The translations under genes were made by a program, and so were the position numbers. From Dermanyssus gallinae (Eukaryota; Arthropoda; Arachnida; Mesostigmata; Dermanyssidae): a stretch of 64,000 nt of DNA. Numbering within the stretch: position 1 is the first letter of the stretch; every line of letters starts with the position of its first letter. Positions 22,990 through 34,605 of the stretch are shown here, piece after piece. The notes under the pieces were generated by a model that searched no databases, had not been told where the DNA came from, and was given only the letters and a program-made list of their open reading frames with translations. The DNA lies in assembly GCA_003439945.1 (NCBI GenBank), contig QVRM01006418.1:1-64000 (forward strand), written 5' to 3'.

Positions 22990-25074
22990 AGAACCAGCAA
23001 AATCCAGTAGTGGGTGCGCGTATTCAGATAGTAACGTGGAACTGCGAGGGGAGGGGGTGTTAGATCTGCTAGGGGACGACGCATACAGAGGGATAGACAT
23101 TCTTATTTTGACGGAGACCTGGGCGCGAGAGCAGTTTGATATACGGGGATTCTATGGGTACCATGCACTGGCGTCTTGTATAGACGGTCCGGGTAGGCCA
23201 AGCGGGGAAGTATCAGTTTTTGTTAGACCATTGGTAGGAGAAATGAACGTAAAAATAGTAGCAGAAAATCTGATTGCAGTAGCTTCACCCAAACTAGAAA
23301 TAATGGCCACCTATGTGCAACCGACGGGGACGGAGTCAACGGAAACGATGATTGAGCGCCTCTTGCTGGGTATAGAAGCGTTACCGAGAAAGGCTCCAAT
23401 AATTATAGGAGGGGACTTTAATGCAAGATTAGACAGAATTGATTCGGAAAGAACGGTAGCCTTGCTAGACGTACTGGATGAAATCGGCTGCTGGGTAGTC
23501 AACAGCGCGAATGGGTTTACATATGAATGCCACTCTGGTTCGTCAGTCATTGACCTGTTTGCAACAGATATGGATAGAAGGGACATAACGTTTGCAGGAG
23601 AAAACAATATATTACAGGAAGGGGCGGGACTTAGAAAGCATATACCGATGGGCATCTGGGTGAAAATTAAGGGGACTGTTCAAGAACGGGGAAGGGGGAA
23701 AGCTCAGGAAGAAGGCTTAATGTTAATACTCTATTACAGGGGCTTAACAAAGTATTTCCGGTGCCAGAGGCGATACACATAGATTGTTACGAACGCAGCC
23801 TGGTAGGGTTATTAAATTCTGCGATAATACCGATGTAGAAGAGAGGCGAAAGACCTTGGTTTAGTGAGCGGTGTAGGATGGCCAAGCAGGCCAATAGGTT
23901 GACGCGGGAATACGTTAAAATTTCGTTCCGGTTATGCGGCCGTTGGCCTCGTTGGTTAAACGGTTGGTTAAGGCATCTTATAGAGAAGAAAAGCAAAGGT
24001 ACTGGGAAAAGAAAGAATGGGCAGCAATAAGGGAGGCTGAAGTACGGCCATATGCATGGCTGAGGCGAAAGGGGAGAAGGCAATGTTCAGTAGAGACGGG
24101 CAGGCTAGTCGAACATTTTGGGAGGATTTTGGCCGGCTCGGATACAACCCCGAAAACGGTGGTAGAATATGAAGGCCCCTGGGATCAAACGACAAAGGAA
24201 GCTAGGGTTTGGATAGTGAGGGCAATCACTCTTAGGGAAGTTATGGAAACAATCGACAGAACACCACGGGGAAAAACGCACGGAAATGATTTGATAAGGA
24301 ATGAACACATAAAAGATACCTTAGTTCTCGCGCCATGCTGGCAAGCTCTATTCAATGAATGCTTAAGCACTGGGGAAATTCCACAGGCCTGGAGGGAAGC
24401 GACGTTAATTGTCATTACCAAATGAAATGGTTTAGAAACGGAACCAGATTCTTGGAGGGGAATAGCAATAAAGAGCTGCCCATACAAGATATTTTCAGGA
24501 ATAATAGGTAGGAGATTGGAGTCTTTCTTAGAGGAAAGGGAAGTAATACCAGGGCAACAGCATGGATTTAGGAAGGGAAGGTCAACTCACTCAGCAATTG
24601 AAGGGCTGCTCGGAGCAATCTGGGTTACTCTGTCCAGGCCGAAGAATTGCCTATATGCTGTGTTTGTAGATTTAAAAGCGGCGTTTGACATAGCGCCAAG
24701 GGATAAGATAGTTAAAGAGCTAGCTAAAATGGGAGTGCCGGGAGCAATGCTAAGGTTGCTCATCAGCATCTTCAAACAAAACACGGTGCTGATTGACAAC
24801 GGGGTTGGCATTGCGGGGGAGGTAATTCGAACCACAGGTGTCGCGCAGGGCGATGGACTGAGCCCACTACTGTTTTCCGTTCTTCTGGGTGGGCTCTCCG
24901 AACGGATAAGGACGGGCTGGACTCGAGAGTGGGCCAATTTTTTTATGTACGCAGATGATGCAGTAATCTTTAGTTGTAGCCTTTTCAGAGTGAAGCAAGC
25001 AATGGATCGGCTAGTTACATTCATGGATGAAATGGGCTTAAAGGTTAATTGGGCAAAGACAGTAGCCATGAAAT
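22990..25074 (+). pseudogene. LINE N1 ORF2 (endonuclease-RT), truncated
   Basis: The APE-type endonuclease reads ILILTETWA, IGGDFNARLDR and SVIDLFATDMDRRDITFAGE. After an interruption (about 23780-23930) the linker and RT follow: LVEHFGRILAGSDTTPKTVV, WREATLIVITK, then a stop, QQHGFRKGRSTHSAIEG, YAVFVDLKAAFDIAPRDKIV, GVAQGDGLSPLLFSVLLGGL and FFMYADDAVIF with the YADD active site. The sequence stops abruptly at 25074 in the middle of the thumb (MGLKVNWAKTVAMKF), where an antisense R1-type repeat begins. At least three breaks make it inactive. Confidence 0.88.
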
Positions 25075-25675
25075 TCTTCCTGCCTCTTCCTTTGCTTTCA
25101 TGATCCGTTGAATAGGCTTTGCAGCCGCGTCCCAGCTTTTGACCGACGTAAGCATGTACGTGACTAGCTCTCCGAGCGTGTTCTTTCTGGGCAAGCCTCG
25201 ATAAGCCATGAACTGTACGCATGCAAGTTGCCCAATGTCTTGACGTTGAGGGGAACCCATAAACGGAATTTAGAAGTGCTTTTACCCTGATCCTGAGCGG
25301 AGAACTCATTCTTCCGTGAGATCTTGAGTCGTGAACGAGCATTCGGGTGGTAGGCATATATTATAATTTATTCAATAGGAATTTATGAAATAGCAATTTA
25401 CATAGATACATGTATAGAAGGTATCTCCAAGACAAACAATATATTCGTAAACGAATTAGATTTCGGCCAGTTTAAAGCGTGGAGGCATCTCTTCGGCATT
25501 CTGGGCCTTAGTCCAAGTGAAAATCTCTGCTAAACAACCCTCCTAGCCATTTTTGTGTTCATTCAGTAAGAAAATCATCTGTAAAGATATGTACGGTAAG
25601 CCTTGGAGCAGCCCCCTTATTCCATTAGAAAAAAAATATTGTTTCGTCGAGTTGTATTACATCCCAAAGTTTGTT
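25075..25675. repeat. Composite repeat, second copy (truncates N1)
   Basis: It matches 17240-17830. Its first 280 bases are an antisense R1-type C-terminal fragment (minus-strand GLPRKNTLGELVTYMLTSVK), and the rest is the Tc-like arm. It replaces the 3' third of N1. Whether it inserted into N1 or came by rearrangement is not clear, since N1 does not resume after it. Confidence 0.78.
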
Positions 25676-26256
25676 GGACGAATTCTGGAAGACCTTGTGT
25701 TATTGTATAACAACGATAACCGGACCGCATTTTCTATCTATTTCTAAAGATTATATTCAAAGATACCTATAGTTTCCGAATGCAGTGTGTCTAGCATTTA
25801 CCAAAATCTCCAGCAGCTCCTTATTGCAAAAAAGCTGTTGTTGTTCTTGAATATTCTTGTATGTTCCTGCCGTTGTTTTCAGCACCACTCAATATTTCAG
25901 TCAAGGGTTTATAGCGTCTAATATAGGAATTATTTATCTCCCAACTTCATCTGTGGGTGCCAGTAGCACGGCTTTAGCGAATCTGCTTACCGCAAATTTT
26001 CCAATGTACAAACCCTGTTTTATAGATACTTTATAGCGCAAATATTTGCAAACGTTCAATACAACAAAATTATGATTTGCCTTAGCAATCCCTGCACTAC
26101 CTCTCAAAGTCGGATGAACGCTAGTGTTGCAAAAAACGACAATATTGTGTGAATATCCTGCCAAATGCAACTAAGCTGTGAAATAAATAAAACGAATACT
26201 AAACTATTCGTACATGACAGTATGACTGTCGTTAATCACTTTGCGACATAAGACAT
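25676..26256. other. No gene recognised
   Basis: AT-rich sequence with no coding family resemblance and no clear repeat relation. It forms the left flank of the R1 insertion whose target-site duplication is 26257-26268. Confidence 0.45.
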
Positions 26257-26268
26257 TTACAAACAACT

Positions 26269-26866
26269 TTTTTTTTACAGAGAGCCAGGAACAACAATTA
26301 ATGTTGCATACCCTTTGGTCTGGATAGTGTGGGACTCTCAAACGCACTAAAAACCTGGTGATTCCCTAACCTACATGACCGGGAATATTGACCTTGGCCG
26401 TTACATAACTAATGTGGGTTCTACAGGTTCAGTTTCTATCGAGTACAACGCCCAGGTATTTGACCTGCTTGAGTATCTGGATCATGTGGCCGTCCACACG
26501 GATATCCAGCTCCCTCCAATAAGCAGGACCGACTCGCTCTTTTATGGTGCTAACATTAGGTGGTGAGACTTCATCCACCGGTTGACCCCCTCTAAGGCGT
26601 CATTTGCTCGGTTGTCTAACAGTGGCTCTGCTTGCCTTGCGGTGACTAAGATAGCCAAGTCGTCGGCATAAACGACGAACTCAACACCACGAGGCCTGCT
26701 CATTTCTAGCACGCCGTCGTACGCTAGGTCCGACAGCGTAGGTCCTAGCACGGAACCTTGTGGTACACCTGCGGTCATCGCGTACTCCCTGCCGTCGTTA
26801 CTCACACTTCGTTTGGCCAGATACGACGCTATCAGATGCCGAGAAGAAAGAAGCACCAGCGTACAC
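26269..26866 (-). mobile_element. R1-type LINE fragment with 12-bp target-site duplication
   Basis: The 12-base word TTACAAACAACT lies at 26257-26268 and again at 26867-26878. Between them, on the minus strand, is a 5'-truncated R1-type element: LIASYLAKRSVSNDGREYAM, AGVPQGSVLGPTLSDLAYDG, FVVYADDLAILV (YADD active site) and, after a frame break near 26540, LKQVKYLGVVLDRN. Then comes the 3' UTR with TTTAGTGCG and GAGTCCCACACTATCC, and an A-run (plus-strand tttttttt at 26268-26276). The protein-coding part is broken and the thumb is short, so it has internal deletions. Confidence 0.9.
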
Positions 26867-26878
26867 TTACAAACAACT

Positions 26879-27369
26879 ATCATCGACGTATTGCCGGAAC
26901 ATCAGCAGCGTACCAGCTTGGGTGATTAAGTAAGCAGGCTTTGTCAACGGCGTAAAATATTTCACTAAGTACGGTCCTTATGATATAATGGCACACAGGT
27001 TAGGATCTTCTTTTGCCACAAATGCACAACTGACCATTATTTATCTTCCGTTCTTGTACTCGCATCATTCAGACAACAATACTAAGACAGTAGTATTAAC
27101 ACAAACATAGTTCATAATAAATATGACAATGGTAACATACATTGAATAATAATCATAATATTGATACTAAAATTACATCTCAACACTTCTTTCTATATAC
27201 TCAGCGTGTCTTTTCAGACTTCATGGTTGCGTGGTTCTTCATAAGAAAGCATTATGAACTTTGCTCGGACGCACATACAAATATACATTGTATGTTGGAC
27301 ATGTTATGCTTTACATGTTCTAATATGTTATGCAGAAAGAGTAGTATATGATTTAACTGTACACGTTCG
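26879..27369. other. No gene recognised
   Basis: AT-rich sequence, right flank of the R1 fragment. An open frame at 27142-27351 has a composition-driven sequence and no family resemblance. Confidence 0.45.
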
Positions 27370-27690
27370 GGATTTGCAATATGATGTCTGCTTTGAATGA
27401 GTTCCCAGCTTGGGATAGCTAAGATAATCTCTATGAGGTTTCACTGTGCTGGCAAAAGCAAGCATCTACGTTTAACAAAAAAAGACGTGAAATGTAGGTA
27501 TGCAAGTTGCCCAAGGTCTTGACGTCGAGGGAACTCATAAACAGATTTTAGAAGGGATTTTAACCCTGAGCGTGTAACACAAGATCTTGAGCGGAAATTT
27601 TCTTCTTCCCTGAGATCTTGATGATCGTGACCGAGCATTCGGGTGGTAAGCACTTATTTTAATTTATTTAGTAGGAGTTTATGACTGGCA
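27370..27690 (-). repeat. R1-type composite repeat, third partial copy
   Basis: The minus strand at 27653-27500 gives TRMLGHDHQDLREE and RRQDLGQLAYLH, matching 17520-17380. It is then joined directly to the sequence that in the first copy lies at 16740-16840 ('gaacctcatagagattatct' in minus sense). About 320 bases present in the first copy between these two parts are missing here. Confidence 0.65.
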
Positions 27691-27704
27691 GTCTACATAC
27701 GTAC

Positions 27705-27710
<6 letters not shown>

Positions 27711-27762
<52 letters not shown>
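27711..27762. repeat. (AT)n array
   Basis: An uninterrupted AT run directly upstream of another LINE 3' fragment, the same arrangement as at 15583-15656 and 61209-61241. Confidence 0.93.
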
Positions 27763-27767
<5 letters not shown>

Positions 27768-27779
27768 AAAAGCTTATTA

Positions 27780-28205
27780 CGCCGTTCATCGAGGACATGG
27801 TAAACCGCTTTCAACTTCCGACCACCGCGTCACTGCGAGAGTTCCGTAGGCACTTTGAGCAGAAAATGAGGGAAGTGCTAGAAGCATTCTACAAAACACC
27901 GGCAATGTTGGACAATACATGGATGGACCCGCTCTCTCACTACAAACTGTGCCACCGCACTGGGTTCTATAATTCTTCCGATGAGTGTTGCTGCAAATTT
28001 TGCGGCCTTGTCTGCACCAAATTTCATCATGAAACATGTCGCTCAGCTCCAGCTATCTGGGCGTTAGGTCGCTGACATCTTCCTAAGATGCATATACAAC
28101 ATATTCTATATATGTCCAAGATTAACGGCAACGAATGCTGTTTTCGAGATTTAATGAATACGTGTAATGTAATCAACAATACCGAAATGTGATGTATTAA
28201 TAAAT
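27780..28205 (+). pseudogene. LINE 3' terminal fragment with zinc motif
   Basis: The frame at 27797-28075 reads VNRFQLPTTASLREFRRHFE, then WMDPLSHYKLCHRTGFYNSS, CCCKFCGLVCTKFHHETC. The last part is the C-terminal zinc motif C-x-C-x2-C...H-x3-C seen in N2 (CCKCARCLGHCDRYHAAAC) and in the zinc-finger LINE (CRCRFCSQACAKYHAASC). A 3' UTR with 'aataataaaag' follows. The 5' part is absent. Confidence 0.75.
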
Positions 28206-29497
28206 AATAAAAGTTTATTTTCCGTATAATACATTAGGTATATGTTACACACATCACAATGGACCAGCTAAGCCAATGCGCCTAGTAGGCGCGCACTATG
28301 CATTTATATATATATATATATTTAGTTTTTTATTTACAGCTTACGATGGCGGTGAAGAATCGTGCGTTTATCGATGGTCGTGGTCAGCCATGTTTATAGC
28401 ATAAAATCAGTGTTGCCCCAGCAGAATCAGTGTCTGCACCGAAGTTCATTCGCAAGTTGTTCTTTCTCCTCAGTTTCGTTTATTGTTAGCCAGCCAGCTA
28501 GCGTCTTGCCTAGAACTCAACCTTCATTGCTAACAGCCTTGCTGTTTTTGTTGTCGTCGTTGCCGTTGTTGTTGCTGTTGTTATTGCTGTTGCTGTTTAA
28601 TGAATCTTTGTTTTAAATTAGGTGTTGTTGTTGTCGTCATCTGTGTTGTAGTATTGTGGTTGCCGAGCATTTTTGAGTAGAATATTATAGAAGTGGTTAT
28701 TACCGGTCTTGCGTCCATTCACTAGTAGTAGTGTTTGTCGGTAACGCTGCTCCTGCGTGCGTGCGTAGCTAGTCAGTCTGCAAAGCGGTGCAGCACGTCA
28801 CTAGGAGGAGATAGATAGATAGATACCTGAATCGTCGTCGTCGTTTGCTGTCAAGAGATCTTCTATTATCCCAGCCATACCTGTGTACGGCGGCTATGTT
28901 GTACGTTGCGTTCGTGCAGTCGTGCAGAGTGCATGCTGTGGCACTACGACAGGCCTGCCACACAGGGTCACAGAGGAGGACCTCGTTCGACACCATTGCG
29001 CACCAATGCGCAACGAACAAAGTGTTGTGTGTCAACGTAGCGAAAATTCAGCGGCCGACAACACATCGATATCGCTGCTCGTACTCTTCTGCGTCTAACT
29101 GCGTCCGGTTCACTTCTGCGTTCGTTCGTCCGTCCGTCCGGCGTCTTCTTCGACCAACCAGCACGCCAGCGCGGCTTTGCGCTTGTTCGCTGCATGTCGT
29201 TACTAACCTCCCAAAATGTTTTTTGGCACCCCACGACCCCACGACCAATCATCATCCATCAAAGACTCGTTAGGGGCTAGACGGGTCTTCAGCGGCAGCA
29301 GCAGCAGACAATAAACAGCGGAGATTGTTGGGTGGCAGTTGTTAAGTGGCGGCGGCGGCAGCAGCAGGGCAGCGCATAGAGGGTCCACCGCGTTTGGCAT
29401 TTTAATTGCGCCATTACGACCGACTGACCTGTTGGCACGTAAGCACGCTCGCATCCATGCATGTGTGCTTGCTTGCATACGTAAGCGCGTACACCGC
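28206..29497. other. FEM1 3' flank, probable 3' UTR and trinucleotide-rich spacer
   Basis: No gene is recognised on the plus strand. On the minus strand this is downstream of the FEM1-like stop. A candidate poly(A) signal in that sense (AATAAA, plus-strand TTTATT) lies near 28478-28483, which would give a 3' UTR of about 1 kb. The stretch 28540-28640 is rich in GTT/GTC trinucleotides and 28809-28824 is a short 'gata' repeat. Confidence 0.45.
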
Positions 29498-31405
29498 TCA
29501 ATGCATTCGAATAAAGTCTTCGACCGAGCGGGGAATGAGACGCTCGTAGTTTCGGTGGTGCGACTTCACCTTGCGGGCAGCGAGGCACTTGAGCGTGAGG
29601 CGGCACTTCAGCGACCTTAATTCGGCACCGCGGCTTGCGCCGAGCATGTGGTACGGCCGTTCGCCCTGCTTGTTTGTCCGATCGATGTGCGCGCCCGCGT
29701 CAAGCAGCATCCGAACAATCTGTTCGCGATAGTTGACGGGGAGCAGGGCGATGTGCAGCGGCGTCGAGCCGTTCTCGTTGACGGCCTCGACTTGGGCGCC
29801 GACCCGCAACAGCAGCCGCGTTGTCACCGGATCGGGAAATATCCGATTTCGCAACCAGAAGTAGAAACCCAAGTAGCGGTAGCGCAGGTCCCTCACCTGT
29901 CCGACGGCCATATGCAGCAGCGTGTTGCCGTTCGTCATGATCGGATTCACGGCGACGAGCTTGCGCGCCATCCGCTCGAGCTGCAGGGTGCTCTCGGTCG
30001 ACTTAGGCAGGATTTCGGCCAGGTGCAGCAGGTGGATCACGGCGTTCAGCACCCCGTCCCAAGTGTCCTGCTGTTTGGGGAAGAAGGGCCGCTGCTCGAG
30101 CTGCTGCATGACGGCCGGCGAGCAGACGGTGAGCTTCTCGAGCAGGAATATGACGTCGCTCAGCCTGACGGGCGCATTGAACAGACCCTGCGAATGTTTT
30201 TCGTGCGCGTCGAACATGATCCTGATGAACCAATTAAGTAAAATGTACGTCCTGTTGTGCAGCACGGTGCCCATGCTCAGCCGAATCTCGAGGCCGTACT
30301 TCCACAGGTCGATGCAGCGCTGGTGCTGCTTGCGGTCGAAGTACCGCCAGCCGCGTTCCAGCAACCAATGAATCGAGTTATTGTGACTCGAGCCAAGCAC
30401 GCGTTCGCTGACGATCAGACCCTGCAGCCACATCTCGTCATTGTCGTGCGCGAGTGCGTTGACGTCGTCGAGCGTGCAGAACGGCACGCGATTGAGGAAC
30501 ACGTCCTTCGGTGGCTCGGTGATTTTCTTCTCAATCTTGTGCAGCTCGCGGTGGGTGACGGCGAGCCGCCAGTACTTCAGCGCCATATCCCGGTTGTCGT
30601 CCTCGAAGAGGTAGCTGGCGCCGAGCAGTTCAAGCGCGTCGGCCACCCGCTCGGGCGGGTAGTTCATCGTCCGGATGAGGTACATGACGCTGTCGCAGCG
30701 CGTTATACACGCCGTCTGCAGGACGTCGTTGCCGTGCACGCTGCGCGCCAGGTGGTCGGCGCCGTTCTTCAGCAGCAGTTCGATCGTCTTGCACTGATTT
30801 TCCTGCACGGCATAGTGAAGCGCGGTTTTGAGCTTCGAGTCACGCGCGTTGATGTCGACGCCCTGCTCGAGCAGGAACGCGCACAGCTCCGTCGACCGCA
30901 CCGAGTCAATGAGGCAGGTGCTGCCTTTGTGGTCGGGCCGGTTGACGTCGGCGCCCTGGCCGACGAGAAACTTCACCACGTCGATCTTGTTGTTGCAGCA
31001 CGCCGCATGGACGGGCGTCGAGCTGGTGACCGACATCTTGTTGACGTCGGCGCCGTGTGTGACGAGCACGCGGCACACCTCGATCCTACCGCAGAGGGCC
31101 GCACCCCACAGCGGCGTGCCGTAGTGTCTCATCTCGGAGCTAGAGATCCACATCCTCTCGAAGTCGCTGATCTGGTCGTCCGAGTTGGCGCCACACGTCT
31201 CGAGCAGGTAGCGCACGATCTCGACGGCGCCCTGCTGGGCGGCCTTGAACAGCGGCGTAAAGCCATTGTACGTCGTCCGGTTCACGAGCTGGCTGCGTTC
31301 CTCCGGTGACAGGAGCTCGAGCTCGTAGCACAGCGCTGCGCTGAGCCGTGTGCTCGTACTGGCTTGCTCAATCTCCCGGATGAGGCCATCGTACGGCATC
31401 TGCAT
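29498..31405 (-). CDS. FEM1-like ankyrin-repeat protein
   Basis: 635 residues if it starts at the first ATG of the frame (31403-31405); a second ATG lies two codons on. Known FEM1 proteins are about 615-670 residues. The N-terminal ankyrin repeats run from about residue 47 to 250 (GFTPLFKAAQQGAVEIVRYL, YGTPLWGAALCGRIEVCRVL, SSTPVHAACCNNKIDVVKFL). A helical TPR-like middle follows with ALELLGASYLFEDDNRDMAL and RCIDLWKYGLEIRLSMG, closest to the FEM1A/C type (RCI.LWKYAL). Two or three further ankyrin repeats (GNTLLHMAV, GSTPLHIALLPV, LLDAGAHIDRTNKQG) and the typical tail LKCLAARKVKSH...IPRSVEDFI end it. FEM1 proteins are known substrate receptors of CUL2-type ubiquitin ligases and recognise C-terminal degrons; FEM-1 acts in nematode sex determination. 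The coding region is a single exon, GC-rich at third positions, unlike its surroundings. Function here is inferred from family only. Confidence 0.92.
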   Translation of the reverse strand: MQMPYDGLIREIEQASTSTRLSAALCYELELLSPEERSQLVNRTTYNGFTPLFKAAQQGAVEIVRYLLETCGANSDDQISDFERMWISSSEMRHYGTPLWGAALCGRIEVCRVLVTHGADVNKMSVTSSTPVHAACCNNKIDVVKFLVGQGADVNRPDHKGSTCLIDSVRSTELCAFLLEQGVDINARDSKLKTALHYAVQENQCKTIELLLKNGADHLARSVHGNDVLQTACITRCDSVMYLIRTMNYPPERVADALELLGASYLFEDDNRDMALKYWRLAVTHRELHKIEKKITEPPKDVFLNRVPFCTLDDVNALAHDNDEMWLQGLIVSERVLGSSHNNSIHWLLERGWRYFDRKQHQRCIDLWKYGLEIRLSMGTVLHNRTYILLNWFIRIMFDAHEKHSQGLFNAPVRLSDVIFLLEKLTVCSPAVMQQLEQRPFFPKQQDTWDGVLNAVIHLLHLAEILPKSTESTLQLERMARKLVAVNPIMTNGNTLLHMAVGQVRDLRYRYLGFYFWLRNRIFPDPVTTRLLLRVGAQVEAVNENGSTPLHIALLPVNYREQIVRMLLDAGAHIDRTNKQGERPYHMLGASRGAELRSLKCRLTLKCLAARKVKSHHRNYERLIPRSVEDFIRMH

Positions 31406-31973
31406 GGTTGGTGGTCGATGATGATGATGATGGTCGACGATGATGATGATGATGGTCAAGATGGTGGTGGTGGTGGCAGGTGAAGAATTGGATGTAACTA
31501 GGATAGTGGAAGATGGAATGGTGGTGGCAGCAACTAGAACAAGAGCACCGGCGACGACTCCCACCACCACCAGCACCACAACTTGACGAGCGGATGGATC
31601 GGCGGATCAAGTCGTGGCAAAACAAGTTCGTAGTCAAATCGTTGGTATGACCCACTGAGAACACCTCAGAGCCAGTGGTGGCCCGATCACCGCCTACTCG
31701 TCGTCTACCTCATAGGCAGCCACCTCAAGACGAAACCTATCTATCGTTGGTCAACAAGATCGTTGTCACGCCACGCCAATAAGGTGATCGTCACCGTCGC
31801 CTGTCCGTCCCCCGTACTCGTCTACAAAGTAGTCTGCCTGTAGAGACACAACAGCTGACACCATAGAATCAGCAGCAACAGCAGCAAAGCCACAGTCAGC
31901 ACCAATAATAGTAATGATAGTCCTCTCAATGCAGTTCCAATAGCCAATTTCTATAGATACTAATCGATAGATG

Positions 31974-32063
<90 letters not shown>

Positions 32064-32773
32064 ATATATACATATATATATATTTATATGACCTCCTCAT
32101 CTTCCTCCACCATTGGCTGATTCCTTAACTAGCTAACTAATAAACTAATTCACTGCTAATCGTGTGGTGTGATACAGACTGGTTGGTTAGTAGCTTGACT
32201 GATTGGTTGGTGTTGTTGACTACCGGTGTGACGACGGTGTGCAGAGCCAAGCACCACTGGTAGAAGAACCACGTGCACGAACTTAGGAACTTGCAGATGC
32301 TGTTGCTGCTGTTGATGTTCTGCAGCCGATCGCAGCCTTCGAGCTGAATTTCCATAACAACAACAACAACAAAAAACACGAACACTTTAGATCGTCTCTC
32401 TGCTGCCGGATTGTCTGTCGTTGACGCTCAACGACTACTCGTTAATCACTACGAACTGGCGGTCATTTCCTAAGCACTGTTGTTGTCGTCGTCGTTGTTG
32501 TTGTTGCTTGCTGTTGTATTGTATAGTTGTTATCGATGCCGAAGCACCCTAGCAGTCGGTAGCAGTCGCCAGAAACCCCACAACAACAGCAGCGCCACCA
32601 CCGTCACCACCAGCCACCACAACGATTGCTGGCAATTGACTCGTGGCTCACGTGACTCATTCTGCACACCGCGATACGTACGGTGAATGATGCATCGGCG
32701 CTCGCTATAGCCTCGGTGGAGATGCACGTGCACAGCCAGCTGACTTCGTAGACGAGGCGGCAAGACGCCGACG
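31406..32773 (-). promoter_or_regulatory. FEM1 upstream region: 5' UTR and simple repeats
   Basis: In the sense of the gene, the bases before the ATG are a run of ATC/CAC trinucleotides (31410-31580) that stays open in frame, but contains no other ATG; the resulting His/Ile-rich extension is most likely untranslated. Further upstream lie an (AT)n array of about 100 bases (31975-32083), CAA/CAG repeats (32350-32372, 32478-32520, 32580-32610) and the left edge of visible duplication copy B at 32774. No TATA box or initiator can be assigned with confidence, and a 5' non-coding exon in this region is possible. Confidence 0.4.
31975..32083. repeat. Longest (AT)n array of the window
   Basis: More than 100 bases of almost pure AT dinucleotides, with short 'gtgtgtgta' and 'catata' interruptions at the right end. 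Confidence 0.95.
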
Positions 32774-33248
32774 ATGGCACGTAGAATTCCCGGGCTCAAG
32801 ACACGCGTGTGTCGCTTGATTTTTGTAGGAAAGCAGCGTCCGTTTAGCAGCGCGGGCATAGACAGCATCGGTTGCCTGCGGCAATGCCTAAAGACATGGC
32901 GCCAAATAGAGGATGCCACCACCATGCCAGTAGCGAAAACGCGGGAAGTGCGCACTAAATGCGCGGGCAATCTATGATATAATTGACCCCATGAAATGTG
33001 CCCCTATACATCGTAAAAGCCACCACGCTTCAGACTACGCCGCCAGTCTTTGGTAGACCAGTTGGTGCCTAAAAGAGTTTTGCTTGTTTGCTGGATCGCA
33101 TGGGTAGACATGCGCTCCTTCTCTTTATGGATTCTATTACGAACACCGCTATTCGTTTCGAGACTTCTTCTCAGCAGTAGTTCTTGAATACGCCACCGAT
33201 GATGTTATACTGATGTTCTATACTTGTGTAACTCTTTTTTCTTACTCT

Positions 33249-33290
<42 letters not shown>

Positions 33291-33999
33291 ATCTATCCAT
33301 CTGAGCTTCACGGTGCATTTCAACTAAATATGTAACCCCAGAAAAAAACACAACCTTTATCTGTCTTAATAACTAGTGGAACCTATTTCGCCTCCACAGT
33401 TCCCCTGTCGCTGGCGGTTTACTCTGATGTAAGGAGTAGTCGGTGTATGCTATAGACGCAACTTTCTTCTGCTCTCCTCGCGCGAGTTTATTTGTTTCAC
33501 TTCCCTACTTTGTGTGTTAAATGTAAATAAACATATGTGCATTTTAAAAGATAACGTGACAATTCATTTTATTTGTTTCTCTCTTGCTCTTTTCTAGCCA
33601 CCGCTATCAGTTGTCGTATAAACTTTGATTCATGCCAATAAACTAACCTAAAGGCACGGACCTATCAAGCAACCCAGACATGCAGTAATTACATTTTGTA
33701 AGTAATTGCTAAAATAGAGATCCAATGACATACACGGCAGATAGTGCATAGGCAACTCTCTCATCTCTAGCGTACGTGACTGAAGCGTTAAGAATATGGG
33801 ATTTTCTGCGGCTGCCTCCTTAATATATGCGTAGTATTATGCCGAACAACAGCGCCATTCCTCTAAGTGCTAAAGATTCGATATAAAGACAATTTTTATA
33901 TGAAATTGCAAGTTCGCAAAAATGATTCCATAGTGTAGCTGTATCATTTAGTAGTAATACGTGACGTGCCGCATACTACTTAGTTTTTAGCTCAGGCGA

Positions 34000-34041
34000 G
34001 CTTGAGCATACCCTTGCGTTTTGGACACAAAAATGATGACA

Positions 34042-34082
<41 letters not shown>

Positions 34083-34605
34083 GACACTGTATATATATAT
34101 ATATATATATAGCTGCATGTATGCACTCACACCCAATATGGCCATAGGTAGATTTGAGTTACTTTGCAACCACAGATGTCAGCTCCACCAATTTAGTACC
34201 AAAATAATTCACTAGAGATGCACGTTCCTCTGGACATATTGGTTGTGCGCGCGTAATGGAAAACCTTTTGAAACCTGGGCGTGAAAGTTCAAAGATGCGA
34301 AAGTAAAATTATAATTTTGCAAGCTCTTCTTAATATCACAATAGTCATTGCGCTAGCTAATATCGGGTATATATCCGATATGCTCGGTTTTTCAATTGAA
34401 GAATGCGTTCTCTCACAATCATGCATTTTGTAAACGTATGTCGGAACAGCCATCCCTAAAATTACAATTTAAAAAATGTTAAAAAATTATCCCACTCCTG
34501 TACGAAGCATTTTCGCTCCCCCTTTCCATTGGCAAAAATGATTTTCTCACCGAGCTTGACCATATCCTAGCGTTTTGGACACAAACATTTTGACATCCTG
34601 TATAT
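34000..34605. repeat. Solo arm of a Tc-like element (copy B)
   Basis: The copy B counterpart of 1195-1790. Here an (AT)n array with an internal repeat of 'atgacactgtatatat' separates the outer end (34000-34040) from the main arm (34112-34600). Confidence 0.65.

Noticed and set aside
29648..31309. Long plus-strand open frames opposite the FEM1-like gene
   Set aside because: They are antisense shadows produced by the GC-rich codon use of FEM1 and have no family resemblance.
31406..31579. N-terminal extension of FEM1 with a hydrophobic start that mimics a signal peptide
   Set aside because: The frame has no ATG there (it would start with GTG) and is translated simple repeat; FEM1 proteins are not secreted.
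32530..32970. Minus-strand open frame of 146 residues across the left edge of copy B
   Set aside because: It straddles the duplication boundary and has no family match; the part in copy B is not open in copy A.
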